A DNA stretch of 48,114 bases from positions 1 to 48,114 of the forward strand of contig CAJWEV010000012.1 of the NCBI GenBank assembly GCA_913031575.1, given 5' to 3'. A model generated the notes under the pieces. The model was not told where the DNA came from. It saw only the letters and a program-made list of their open reading frames with translations, and ran no database searches. This document shows, in pieces, positions 9,223-18,401 of this stretch. Both the position numbers and the translations under genes were made by a program. Numbering within the stretch: the stretch's first letter is position 1; each line of letters starts with the position of its first letter. Origin of the DNA: an uncultured Halieaceae bacterium (GTDB lineage Bacteria; Pseudomonadota; Gammaproteobacteria; Pseudomonadales; Halieaceae).

Positions 9223-10692
9223 ATGAACTCGATAGCAGAAATTAATCCGTCGATCGCGGAATCCTTAGAGCAAGCAGAAGCTATCCGTACATCGATGCAG
9301 ATGAAACTAGACGAGATGCGTCGTGCCTATCATAAGGCACCAAATCCATCATTAGCCGAGCGTAAAGAACACCTAAAGCAGCTAAAGCGAATGATTGGGG
9401 ATAACACAGACGCCATATCGCGTGCAATTTCACTCGATTACGGCCACCGATCAGAGCACGAAACCATGTTCGCAGAGTTCATCGGTACCGGCGGAAGCAT
9501 CGACGACATCCTGAAAAATCTTAAGTCATGGATGAAGCCTGAAAAGCGCCACGTGGACGCCACAATGTTCCCGTTCGCAAGCAATACCGTTGTTCCGCAA
9601 CCACTCGGTGTCATGGGTCTGATTGTTCCATGGAACTTTCCGGTGTTCCTCGCGGTTTCTCAAATCGCGACCGCTTTCGCTGCGGGTAACCGAGCAATGG
9701 TAAAGATGTCCGAAAACAGCCGTAACATCACCCGATTGCTGCAAGAGCTATCACCTCAATACCTTCCAGAGGATAAGTTGTTCTTCATTGAAGAAACTGG
9801 TGGCGTTGGCATCGAATTCTCAAAGCTCGCCTTTGATCTCATCATTTTCACTGGCTCAGGCGCAACTGGTAAGAAGGTCATGGCGTCAGCGGCGGAGAAC
9901 TTAACTCCGGTGATCCTAGAGCTAGGTGGCAAGTCGCCTGCCATCATTGATCCCAATTACGACTTGTCAAAAGCGGTTGAGCGCATCATGTTTGCCAAGC
10001 AGTTCAATGCCGGGCAAATCTGCGTTAACGTTGATTATGTGATGGTACACAAATCACAGGTAGATGATTTCGTTGAGCTCTGCGGCCAATGGTTGAAAGC
10101 CAATGTCCCAACGATCGACAGCGACGACTACACGTCCATGATCGATCAGCGCGCCTACGATCGAATGATGGCTACGCTCGAGGACGCGAGAAGTTACGGC
10201 GCAAAGATCATCAATCCGACGGGCGAAGAACCCAATCCTCATACACGTAAGGTTCCGGTTCAGTTGGTAGTCGATACTTCGCCGGAGATGATCATCCGGA
10301 ACCGTGAAACGTTTGGTCCCCTCTTGATGGTCATCACTTATGAGACACCGGAGGAAGTTATTGAGCATGTGAATTCGGGAGACCGGCCCCTCGCTATGTA
10401 CCCGTTCACGCGAAATAAAAAGCTATCTGATCTTTACATCAACCACATAATGTCTGGCGGCGTATCGATTAATGATGCGCTACTTCACGTATCTCAACAC
10501 GACCTGCCGTTCGGTGGTGTGGGTGGCAGTGGAATGGGCCACTATCATAGCAAGGAAGGCTTCATCTCCCTGTCGAAAATGCGCCCCGTATTTCATCAGG
10601 CCAACTTCACGATGAATAAATTCCTGGCGCCGCCCTACACGGGCATGAAGGACAAAATTTATCGCGCGCTGACCAAGAAGAGTTTGAAGTGA
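9223..10692 (+). CDS. Coniferyl-aldehyde-dehydrogenase-type NAD(P)-dependent aldehyde dehydrogenase
   Basis: Oxidises an aldehyde to the acid. From ATG 9223 the protein has 489 residues, with PWNFPVFLAV, catalytic E233 in LELGGKSP and nucleophile C267 in FNAGQICVNVDYV. The 'NAGQ-C-x-x-x-DYV' form, and a C-terminus rich in Lys that ends after the HLPFGG-like segment, resemble the CalB (coniferyl aldehyde dehydrogenase) subgroup, which also accepts long-chain aldehydes. The frame is open to 9073, but the extra 50 residues look non-conserved and the family normally begins near the chosen Met. True substrate unknown. Confidence 0.87.
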   Translation: MNSIAEINPSIAESLEQAEAIRTSMQMKLDEMRRAYHKAPNPSLAERKEHLKQLKRMIGDNTDAISRAISLDYGHRSEHETMFAEFIGTGGSIDDILKNLKSWMKPEKRHVDATMFPFASNTVVPQPLGVMGLIVPWNFPVFLAVSQIATAFAAGNRAMVKMSENSRNITRLLQELSPQYLPEDKLFFIEETGGVGIEFSKLAFDLIIFTGSGATGKKVMASAAENLTPVILELGGKSPAIIDPNYDLSKAVERIMFAKQFNAGQICVNVDYVMVHKSQVDDFVELCGQWLKANVPTIDSDDYTSMIDQRAYDRMMATLEDARSYGAKIINPTGEEPNPHTRKVPVQLVVDTSPEMIIRNRETFGPLLMVITYETPEEVIEHVNSGDRPLAMYPFTRNKKLSDLYINHIMSGGVSINDALLHVSQHDLPFGGVGGSGMGHYHSKEGFISLSKMRPVFHQANFTMNKFLAPPYTGMKDKIYRALTKKSLK

Positions 10693-10720
10693 GGGTCATG
10701 CGAAGCAGAAAGGAAGACAC

Positions 10721-10748
10721 AAAAAGGCTCCATACGGGGCCTTTTTTT
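10721..10748. terminator. Bidirectional intrinsic terminator
   Basis: AGGCTC and GGGGCCT (with one G-T pair) form a stem around CATACG, followed by a run of seven Ts and preceded by five As. It sits between the convergent aldehyde dehydrogenase and symporter genes and can serve both. Confidence 0.85.
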
Positions 10749-10760
10749 ACGCTCTAATAT

Positions 10761-12341
10761 CTACCAAAACGCGGAATAGATCAGAGCCAAGATAAGCCCC
10801 ACAGCGATAGCAGCGACGTTAAAGCCCTGCGTCGTGGCAAACTCAATATCGCTGAGCAATACAGGCTGTCCCGCCTCGGGATTTCGCGTTAGCTTAGCAA
10901 CCAGAAGACCCAAAACAATGTTGGCGAGAAAAACGAGCCATATACGCAATACGAAGGGCATATCCGGCATCATCACCTTTAGCGCAAGACTCGCGATCAC
11001 CGAACCAATCAAAACAGCATAGGCGCTGACCTCATTGGCTCGCTGGTAGAAGAAGCCCAATAGAAAGATCGTCACCACACCCGGGGCAATAAAGCCCGTG
11101 TATTCCTGAATGGTTTGGAATGCGCTCTCCATGCCACCCAAAAACGGCCTAGCAAGCACAAGGGCGATCAACATGGCGGCGAATGCAACTACCCGTCCAA
11201 CCATCACGTAATGCGACTCATCATCTTCTCTACCCGCGTATTGACGGTAGATATCCATGGTAAAGATGGTGGCAATAGAGTTCATCATTGATGCTAGCGA
11301 GGACACAATCGCCGCTATCAAAGCCGCAAAGACAAGACCCCGCAAGCCGGATGGCGCCAGTTTCATTAGCTCACCGTAGGTACGATCTGATTTGTCATTT
11401 AAAACTTCTGCCGCCAGTGCGCCATCTTGTGCAAGCACAAGGGCCGCAATACCTGGTAAAACAACAATGACGGGGATCAACAATTTCAGAAACGCAGCAA
11501 ATGCCAAGCCCTTTTGTGCCTCGGCAAGGCTTTCCGCGCCCAGAGCGCGCTGAATGATGTACTGATTAAAGCCCCAGTAGGAGAAATGCAGCACCCAAAG
11601 ACCGCCCAAAAGCGTCCAAATACCCGGAAGATCGCCGTAGTTAGAGTGCGATTCATCAAGAATCATTATGAAGTGGCCCGGGACCTCTTTGCCGAGCCGA
11701 GCCAATCCTGACAGTGCCCCCTGGCCGGCCCCGACAGCATCCAGTGCAAGCCAAGTGATGGCAAAACCACCCAAGATGAGAATTACAACCTGAATAATGT
11801 CGGTTAAAGCAACGGCCTTTAGACCCCCGTAAACCGAATACAGCACTGCGAAAGCAGCAAGCCCAATCATGGCTGACATCACGCTAATGCCTGTCAAGCT
11901 CTCAATTGCGAGACCACCCAACCACAGTACTGCCGTCAGGTTGACCGCGGTGTAGAGCACGATCCAATAAAAAGACATCAAGGACTTGACCCCCGTGCCA
12001 TATCGGGTCTGCAGGAACTGCGGCATGGTGTAGATTTCGCGCTTTAAAAATATGGGCAAAAAGTACTTGGCAACAACCAGCAACACGATCGCCGCCTGCC
12101 ATTCATAGGCGGCGATAGCCAACCCGACCACATAGCCTTGACCCGACTGCCCGATAACCTGCTCTGCCGAGATATTGGCTGCTATCAACGAGGCACCGAT
12201 TGCCCACCACGGCAATGTTCTCCCTGCGAGAAAGTAGTCTTCAGTGGTTTTAGTGTGACCCAAATCACGAGATACCCACTGTGCCAAACCAAACAACCCT
12301 GCGGCGTACAGCACCACAATCATCACATCAACGGTCGTCAT
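10761..12341 (-). CDS. Sodium:solute symporter (SSS/SGLT family), probably for glucose or a related sugar
   Basis: Inner-membrane Na+-coupled symporter of 526 residues with about 13-14 hydrophobic segments. The N-terminus has EDYFLAGRTLPWWAIGASLIAANISAEQ, the SSS signature around TM1-TM2, and QSGQGYVVGLAIAAYEWQAA. Later segments such as GLRGLVFAALIAAIVSSLASMMNS and QEYTGFIAPGVVTIFLLGFF resemble vSGLT-type sugar transporters. It lies 30 bp behind the GH3 gene on the same strand, so import of the glucose that GH3 releases is the natural reading. The start is supported by AGGGAG six bases before the ATG. Confidence 0.9.
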   Translation of the reverse strand: MTTVDVMIVVLYAAGLFGLAQWVSRDLGHTKTTEDYFLAGRTLPWWAIGASLIAANISAEQVIGQSGQGYVVGLAIAAYEWQAAIVLLVVAKYFLPIFLKREIYTMPQFLQTRYGTGVKSLMSFYWIVLYTAVNLTAVLWLGGLAIESLTGISVMSAMIGLAAFAVLYSVYGGLKAVALTDIIQVVILILGGFAITWLALDAVGAGQGALSGLARLGKEVPGHFIMILDESHSNYGDLPGIWTLLGGLWVLHFSYWGFNQYIIQRALGAESLAEAQKGLAFAAFLKLLIPVIVVLPGIAALVLAQDGALAAEVLNDKSDRTYGELMKLAPSGLRGLVFAALIAAIVSSLASMMNSIATIFTMDIYRQYAGREDDESHYVMVGRVVAFAAMLIALVLARPFLGGMESAFQTIQEYTGFIAPGVVTIFLLGFFYQRANEVSAYAVLIGSVIASLALKVMMPDMPFVLRIWLVFLANIVLGLLVAKLTRNPEAGQPVLLSDIEFATTQGFNVAAIAVGLILALIYSAFW

Positions 12342-12371
12342 ATCGATCTCCCTGCAATTGTTCCGCTTCTG

Positions 12372-14873
12372 TCAATTCAACAACGCTGTGTCGTTGACTA
12401 GGTCTGCACACGATACGATCGAGTTAATCGCCGGCGTGGTGGTAAGTTTGATTTCCGAGATATCAAGGCTCATATCACCCTCGGTTGCGAGTACAAATGC
12501 TGTATTCACTCGAGCGAGTTGCAAACCCCCGTTGGCAAAACAGGCCGTCGGTACCGACTTCTGGGTCCACTCGCCCGTAGGGGCATTGAGCAACACCTTG
12601 GTGAATCGGACCGATCCAGAGCACGGGTATTTACAGTCCATTCGCAAATTCACTGGGGCTGTTGGCTTTTTCAACAATCTGAAATCGAGAACGAGTGCAC
12701 CGCCGGCCTCATCCAAGTCAGTGAGATCTGTCGGGTATTCAGACTGCATGTAGACAACTGATAGCCTTTTATCAGCATCAGCAGCGCCCGTAAAAGTCAC
12801 GCGTCGTGCATCCTCCTGAACCACCCGGTCGATGGCCTGAACGACAACACTTCCGGTCGATGATTGTGCCTCACTACCCGTGATTTCTACCGCCCAGTCG
12901 CTGGGATCACCAGCGAAGAGCTGCCAGTTTCCTCTCGGGCCACCCTTGAAAACCTCTTGGTCCAGGCTGTTATCTGCACCAATTAACTCTTCGGATAACT
13001 CCGACCAGGCCAACTCCTCTGCCACCGATAACCCATAACCGATCGGGAAAATAAATTCGTCAACAGGTAAATCGCGATCGAGCGCGTTCACGTCAACTGC
13101 AGGCCAGGGCATAGGCAGTTTGCCCACGAAATCAAACTGTAGGTTGTCCTGGGCGTCAGCAAGTAAGACATCGGCAACACCTTGCCCCTCGCTACCCGGC
13201 AGCCACGACACTACAAAGGCATCGCTGTCATTCAGGATGTCATTGACCCACATTGGACGTCCCGTCAAGAATACCGCCACAACAGGAATACCGCGTGCCT
13301 TTAGCGACTTTATTAAAGCTCGCTCACCTCTTTGGTCGGACCAAGCAAGCGAATAAATGTCTCCCTGCATTTCTGCGTAAGGAGACTCGCCAAAAACGAT
13401 GATAGCAATATCAGCGTCCGCTTCCGTGTCTGACGTCACCGATCCACCAGCAGCTTGGATCTGCGCAGTCAGTCCGGCTGCAATCGAAGTGCCGCCAGGA
13501 AAATCTTGATTGGTATTACCCGTTCCCTGCCAACTCACAGTCCAGCCACCACTCTGCTGCCCAATATCGTCGGCACCTGGACCGGCAATGATGAACTTCC
13601 CAGCGGGCGATGCTGGAAGAACGCCACCTTGATTTTTCAGCAACACCTGCGACTTTCTCACGGCTTCCCGAGCGATGGCACGATGATCCGCGTGGCCGAT
13701 TTGATCAGAGAAGTCCTCTGCGAATTCGGAGGGGCGTCCACGGTTGAATAGCCCAGCCCGCATTTTCATGACCAAAACGTGTCCAACCGCTTCGTTTAGT
13801 CGCGCGATAGAAATTTCTCCGGTCGAGACTTGATCGAGCATGTTGTAGTACAGGGACTTCCAGCTTCCTGGCGCCATCACCATATCGACACCGGCATTGA
13901 TCGCCTGAGCACAGTTATCGTTTGTGCAGCCAAGTACCTCACCAACACCATTCCAGTCACTGACGACCATGCCCTCAAAACCCATGTCGCCTCTTAGAAG
14001 ATCAGTCAAAATAGCCTTACTGCCGTGAATTTTCTCACCGTACCAGCTATTAAATGACGACATCACGCTCATCACGTCTTTGTCGATAGCTTCTGCGTAA
14101 CCCTGTCCATGAATAGCGACCAATTCCTTAAGCGGTATGCTGATATCGCCACGGTCATCACCACGCAACGTACCGCCGTCCCCAATAAAGTGCTTAGCCG
14201 TTGAGGCAACGCCCTCATCTTGCATCGCCTCAACGATAGGCGCTACGAAAGTAGCGGCAATATCTGGGTCGGAGCTGAAGGATTCATAGGTACGCCCCCA
14301 CCGCGCATCTTTTGCAACAGCAACGGTCGGAGCAAAGATCCAATCGATTCCAGTTGCCTTAACTTCCCTAGCGGTCGCACCGATGATCCTAGCCACCAGC
14401 TCTGGATCACGCGTCGCCCCCAGACCAATATTGTGCGGGAATAACGTCGCACCCATAACGTTATTGTGCCCGTGTACCGCATCAGTTCCCCAGATGATCG
14501 GTATGCCTGCGCTACCTGCAGAGGCGTCAATCGAGGCATTGTAATAGGTGTCGGCCAGATCAACCCAATCTTGAGGGGTGGCGTACTTGTCCCCTCCGGG
14601 AAAGCCTCCACCACCGTTCAGCACACTCCCTAGCCCATATTTTTTTACATCATCTGCCGTGAGGCCACGAATCTCACCTTGAATCATCTGCGCGACTTTC
14701 TGCTCGACCGACAGCTGCTCAATAATAGCTGCCGCGCAGGTAGCCATCGATTCCCGATCTGAAGCCACCGGTGCGCAGCTCAGGTCGATGTCATCATCGC
14801 CCCCCGGACCTTGGCACCCAGACGTGACCACAGTCGATAACAGTAGGCCCAACAATTTGTAGCGTGATCGCAC
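12372..14873 (-). CDS. Glycoside hydrolase family 3 exo-beta-glucosidase lipoprotein (ExoP-like)
   Basis: Protein of 833 residues that releases glucose from beta-glucans or oligosaccharides. A lipoprotein signal ends with lipobox TSGC (C20), and Gln at +2 suggests the outer membrane. The N-terminal TIM barrel (about 50-380) carries GTDAVHGHNN, the substrate-binding AKHFIGDGGT and the nucleophile D306 in VVSDWNG. A second alpha/beta domain follows (about 400-630, with VLLKNQGGVLPA), then a C-terminal jelly-roll resembling the ExoP C-terminal domain (about 650-815). The GTG start has GGAG nine bases upstream. Family members prefer beta-1,3/1,4-glucans or laminari-oligosaccharides. The gene is divergent from the TonB receptor. 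Confidence 0.93.
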   Translation of the reverse strand: MRSRYKLLGLLLSTVVTSGCQGPGGDDDIDLSCAPVASDRESMATCAAAIIEQLSVEQKVAQMIQGEIRGLTADDVKKYGLGSVLNGGGGFPGGDKYATPQDWVDLADTYYNASIDASAGSAGIPIIWGTDAVHGHNNVMGATLFPHNIGLGATRDPELVARIIGATAREVKATGIDWIFAPTVAVAKDARWGRTYESFSSDPDIAATFVAPIVEAMQDEGVASTAKHFIGDGGTLRGDDRGDISIPLKELVAIHGQGYAEAIDKDVMSVMSSFNSWYGEKIHGSKAILTDLLRGDMGFEGMVVSDWNGVGEVLGCTNDNCAQAINAGVDMVMAPGSWKSLYYNMLDQVSTGEISIARLNEAVGHVLVMKMRAGLFNRGRPSEFAEDFSDQIGHADHRAIAREAVRKSQVLLKNQGGVLPASPAGKFIIAGPGADDIGQQSGGWTVSWQGTGNTNQDFPGGTSIAAGLTAQIQAAGGSVTSDTEADADIAIIVFGESPYAEMQGDIYSLAWSDQRGERALIKSLKARGIPVVAVFLTGRPMWVNDILNDSDAFVVSWLPGSEGQGVADVLLADAQDNLQFDFVGKLPMPWPAVDVNALDRDLPVDEFIFPIGYGLSVAEELAWSELSEELIGADNSLDQEVFKGGPRGNWQLFAGDPSDWAVEITGSEAQSSTGSVVVQAIDRVVQEDARRVTFTGAADADKRLSVVYMQSEYPTDLTDLDEAGGALVLDFRLLKKPTAPVNLRMDCKYPCSGSVRFTKVLLNAPTGEWTQKSVPTACFANGGLQLARVNTAFVLATEGDMSLDISEIKLTTTPAINSIVSCADLVNDTALLN

Positions 14874-14895
14874 GTGACTTCTCCAGCCGTCTATT

Positions 14896-14927
14896 CTTAC
14901 GTTCTTCTTCTCTTGCGTTCTTCTTCA
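14896..14927 (-). repeat. Tandem 2 x 16-bp repeat in the GH3 5' leader
   Basis: CTTACGTTCTTCTTCT is followed directly by CTTGCGTTCTTCTTCA, with 14 of 16 positions identical. On the transcribed strand it is a purine-rich GAAGAAGAACG tract about 25-55 nt before the GTG start. It could be an operator, a translational enhancer-like element or replication slippage. Confidence 0.55.
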
Positions 14928-15327
14928 TTTAGTCTCTGATATCTGACAGCGTTAATCGATCTATCGCGCAAAAAATCACAGAGACGCACCCCGGGATTGC
15001 CAGAAAGCCCATGCGCCCTCGGGATAATTCAATCGAGTCAGTAAAATACTGCTTTGACCACCCCGCATGCACGACGTTTGCGACGGTAGGGTCGCCAGAA
15101 GGGGTCAAATGGATAACGCATCGGATAGCACTTGCCCCTGTTTTATGGCCCCTAAAATTTCAACTGTTTACGCGTAACGGAGCCGGTGTTGTGCCCCAAT
15201 ATTGCATACGGTGCAGGAGCTTCCCATTTACCGCACCGATATCCCGACTTGTCTCATGCCACCTGTCCTACCGCTAGCGCTCATGGGATGTTAGCGTCTG
15301 AAAAATATTTCTAACCAATAACTAGTC

Positions 15328-15337
15328 GGGGTTACTC
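15328..15337 (+). promoter_or_regulatory. Leader motif GGGGTTACTC before the TonB receptor start
   Basis: This ten-base motif ends five bases before the receptor ATG. The same ten bases directly precede the ATG of the GH16 laminarinase gene at 27047-27038 on the minus strand. The GGGG probably acts as the Shine-Dalgarno site. Confidence 0.45.
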
Positions 15338-15342
15338 CAAAC

Positions 15343-18294
15343 ATGGATCGTCACTTGTTTGCTAAGAAACGCGTATCGCTCGCGGTGTCAGTTGCGCTGG
15401 GCGCGGTTGCTGCTGCACCAGTCGCCGCGCAGCAAAGCGAAAACGCTAATGATCAGGTAATGGAAGAAGTCGTAGTCACAGGCATCCGGTCAAGCCTAAA
15501 GCGCGCGATGGACACCAAGCGAGACGCAACAGGTGTTGTGGATGCGATCACCGCCGAGGATATTGGTGACTTCCCCGATACGAACCTCGCAGAAGCACTG
15601 CAACGGATTACCGGTGTTGCTATCGATCGTGACCGCGGTGAAGGCGCTCGCGTAACCGTTCGTGGATTCGGGGCTGACTTTAACCTTGTAACGCTGAATG
15701 GCCGTCAGATGCCAACGCACAGTGGTTTCGGTCGTTCCTTCGATTTCGGTGATATCGCCTCAGAGAGCGTATCGGGCGTTGAAGTATACAAGACCGCTCA
15801 GGCAAGCATTCCGACGGGCGGTATTGGTGCCACCATTAACGTCCTGACCGCAAAGCCTCTCGACAACCCTGGGCTGCGCACATCAATTAGCGCCAAAGGT
15901 GTTAAAGATCAGAGCTCCTTCACGGGCGACGAGTGGACACCTGAAGTTGCATTCCTGGTTTCGCAGACGTTCATGGATGACACCGTTGGTATTTCGGTCA
16001 CCGGCAGCTTCCAAGAGCGTCAGTCAGGTCAGGCATCCGCGTCTAACGGTAACTGGCTGGAGCGTGATGGCATTGGCATCCCAGACAATGGACAGCAAAT
16101 CAATGGACCCTCAGAGGGCGATATTGTTGGCCTCCCCCAGCAGCAAACCTACTCGCTTGACGAGTGGGATCGTGAGCGAACAAACGCTCAGGTTACCTTG
16201 CAGTGGAGTCCTATTGAGACGCTGACAGCAACTCTCGACTACACCTATGCTGAGCTCGATCTGCGTCATACTGGAAACAGCATGTCGGTCTGGTTCAGCC
16301 CAACAGGTCAGTCAGGCAACTGGATAAATGAAGATGGTGTTATAAGCCCTTTGGTTTACACAGAGACGAATAACCAACCCGACTTTTCAATGGGTGCCTT
16401 TGTTGATGCATCGATCAATGAGCGAAAATCTACAGGCTTTAATCTTAAGTGGGATCCGACAGATCGATTAAGTCTCGAGCTTGATTACCACGATTCTGAA
16501 GCGACTCGAACACCCAACAGCCCGTTCGGTAGTTCAGGTCAGATCTCCATGTCTATTTTTGGGCGTGAACTGACTTCGGTTGATTACCGCAACGAATTAC
16601 CCATTCTGACGCTGGGTATGGCCGAGCCGATTTCACCGGACGATCTGCAAATCTCTGGCTCAGTCTTTGGTAATAGTTGGGCTGATATGGGTATCGAGCA
16701 GGTACAGTTCGATGGCAGCTTCCAGCTGACAGACACCCTGACGATCGACTTTGGCGCTGCTCAAACAGAAGTCGACAACTACACCGCAGGATCAAATGTT
16801 CAGCGAAACACCTGGGGCCAAAACCAGACGTCGGCATTTGGTAGCGTTGCGGACCTTGTTATTCCGGCCTCGCTGGCGGGTGTCTACAGTGAATTGGCTG
16901 GCGGTAATCAGGTAAACAACAACTTCTTCATGGCGAATATGGAAGATCTCGCGCGTCGTGCGGAGTTCCTCCAGAATCTGCCCGAAAGCGATCCCATGCA
17001 TCTTGCGCAAGCGAGTGACGGTGGTGACTGTGGGACTGGATTCTGCGCTAGTTCAACACCAGACAGCGAAGATTTCTTCGAAGAAGATAGTGTGGCCGCC
17101 TACTTGCAGCTCAACTTCACAGGGGAAATTCTCAATCGCCCCTTCAATGTTCGCGCAGGCGTTCGTCACGAGGAGACCGAAGTGGTTTCTAGTACCGCAG
17201 CGCAGGCGTATGACCGCGTTGAGTGGCGCTCAACCAACGAATTCGAAATCATTCGTGCCGAAGGAAGCGTACCTTCCGCCCTGGCAGGTGAATACGACTT
17301 CACTCTACCCTCGATAGACTTCGATATGGAGTTAACGGATGACCTCGTGCTACGCGCGTCTGCGAGCCAAACGATTGCACGCGCGGGTTATGGGTCGCTG
17401 GTTGGCACATTGAATCTGCCCACCATTACTCGTGTCGACCAGGGCATTCCCGGCGAGGCGATTGCATCTGTGGGTAACCCAGGTCTACTTCCTTACGAAT
17501 CTGACAACTTCGATCTCTCACTTGAGTACTACTACGGCGATGCAAGCTACATTTCTGCCGGCTACTTTGATAAGGAAGTCCGCAACTGGATCGCAGGTGG
17601 TGTTTTAGAAGATGTCATCCTGAATGACCAGCTAGCGAGTCCAGGTCTCGGTCCATTGTATCAGGAAGCGGCTGCGGCACTTCAGGCACAAAACGGCGAG
17701 TACCCTGGCAATGCTGAGATCCGCGAGTACATCTTCGCAAACTTCGCGGATCAGCCAGGTGTTGATGCGGCAAACCAGGTTATTACTGGTGTGGTTGGCC
17801 GAGATGATCCTGTCCCCTTCAACGTCAACACGCTCACTAACAGTGACCGTGATGAAAGTATCGACGGATGGGAGCTGGCTTGGCAGCACAATTTCTGGGA
17901 TACCGGTGTTGGCTTTATCGCTAATATGACTATCGCTGACGGCTCTGCGACTTACGTCAACGAGCAAACCGGTAGCCAGTTTGCACTTTCAGGCCTATCT
18001 GATACGCGAAACTTCGTACTCTTCTATGATAAATACGGAATCCAAGCCCGTGTGGCGTACAACTGGCGTGATGGCTACTACACTGGGGGCGATATAAAGC
18101 CTGGCTACCAGACAGAATACGAGCAGTGGGACGGTAATATTACCTACGAGGTCTCTGATGGTCTGGTGGTTTTTGTGGAAGGTATCAACATCACAAACGA
18201 AACGTTCCGTTCACACGGTCGTAGCGTCTATCAGACGTATGGCGTCGGACAGATTGGTGCACGCTATAATGTCGGCTTCCGTTACAACCTCTAA
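15343..18294 (+). CDS. TonB-dependent receptor, probable glycan oligosaccharide transporter
   Basis: Outer-membrane transporter of 983 residues powered by TonB/ExbBD. A cleavable signal peptide ends near A29 (VAA|QQ). The TonB box lies at 41-47 (EEVVVTG), followed by the plug domain with GIRSSLKRAMDTKRDA, DFPDTNLAEALQRITGV and VTVRGFGADFNLVTLNGRQ, then a long 22-strand-type barrel that ends in the terminal aromatic motif (YNVGFRYNL). This is the Caulobacter/Xanthomonas-type TonB receptor class linked to carbohydrate uptake. It is divergent from GH3 and followed by a terminator and the halogenase operon. The substrate is inferred to be beta-1,3-glucan oligomers from the GH16 and GH3 neighbours. 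Confidence 0.94.
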   Translation: MDRHLFAKKRVSLAVSVALGAVAAAPVAAQQSENANDQVMEEVVVTGIRSSLKRAMDTKRDATGVVDAITAEDIGDFPDTNLAEALQRITGVAIDRDRGEGARVTVRGFGADFNLVTLNGRQMPTHSGFGRSFDFGDIASESVSGVEVYKTAQASIPTGGIGATINVLTAKPLDNPGLRTSISAKGVKDQSSFTGDEWTPEVAFLVSQTFMDDTVGISVTGSFQERQSGQASASNGNWLERDGIGIPDNGQQINGPSEGDIVGLPQQQTYSLDEWDRERTNAQVTLQWSPIETLTATLDYTYAELDLRHTGNSMSVWFSPTGQSGNWINEDGVISPLVYTETNNQPDFSMGAFVDASINERKSTGFNLKWDPTDRLSLELDYHDSEATRTPNSPFGSSGQISMSIFGRELTSVDYRNELPILTLGMAEPISPDDLQISGSVFGNSWADMGIEQVQFDGSFQLTDTLTIDFGAAQTEVDNYTAGSNVQRNTWGQNQTSAFGSVADLVIPASLAGVYSELAGGNQVNNNFFMANMEDLARRAEFLQNLPESDPMHLAQASDGGDCGTGFCASSTPDSEDFFEEDSVAAYLQLNFTGEILNRPFNVRAGVRHEETEVVSSTAAQAYDRVEWRSTNEFEIIRAEGSVPSALAGEYDFTLPSIDFDMELTDDLVLRASASQTIARAGYGSLVGTLNLPTITRVDQGIPGEAIASVGNPGLLPYESDNFDLSLEYYYGDASYISAGYFDKEVRNWIAGGVLEDVILNDQLASPGLGPLYQEAAAALQAQNGEYPGNAEIREYIFANFADQPGVDAANQVITGVVGRDDPVPFNVNTLTNSDRDESIDGWELAWQHNFWDTGVGFIANMTIADGSATYVNEQTGSQFALSGLSDTRNFVLFYDKYGIQARVAYNWRDGYYTGGDIKPGYQTEYEQWDGNITYEVSDGLVVFVEGINITNETFRSHGRSVYQTYGVGQIGARYNVGFRYNL

Positions 18295-18319
18295 CATCGA
18301 GCGAATGTTGCTCTTAGAA

Positions 18320-18349
18320 AGCCGCCCTCGGGGCGGTTTTTTGTTTTTG
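18320..18349 (+). terminator. Intrinsic terminator after the TonB receptor
   Basis: CCGCCC and GGGCGG pair around a TCG loop, followed by TTTTTTGTTTTT. It separates the receptor from the halogenase operon, whose transcription then needs read-through or its own promoter in the 52 bp that follow. Confidence 0.9.
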
Positions 18350-18401
18350 TAGAAACAACAAAGTCTTACACTCGATATCGAAACCAAAGCAGCCATTTCA
18401 T

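Larger units (their letters stand above)
14874..15342. promoter_or_regulatory. 469-bp divergent control region between GH3 and TonB receptor genes
   Basis: No convincing gene is present; a plus-strand frame of 88 codons at 15011-15277 looks non-coding. The region holds a tandem 16-bp repeat in the GH3 leader, a ten-base palindrome TTACGCGTAA at 15168-15177, CGCTAGCG at 15272-15279, and the leader motif GGGGTTACTC just before the receptor ATG. Promoters for both directions must lie here, but I could not place them confidently. Confidence 0.5.

Noticed and set aside
15168-15177. Palindrome TTACGCGTAA as a LacI-type operator
   Set aside because: Its centre is G-C rather than the C-G centre typical of LacI-family sites, and no such regulator is nearby; kept only as a note in the control region.
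15011-15277. Plus-strand 88-codon frame between the GH3 and TonB receptor genes
   Set aside because: No Shine-Dalgarno site, many Cys/Arg/Pro without pattern, and it lies in the divergent promoter region; unlikely to be translated.
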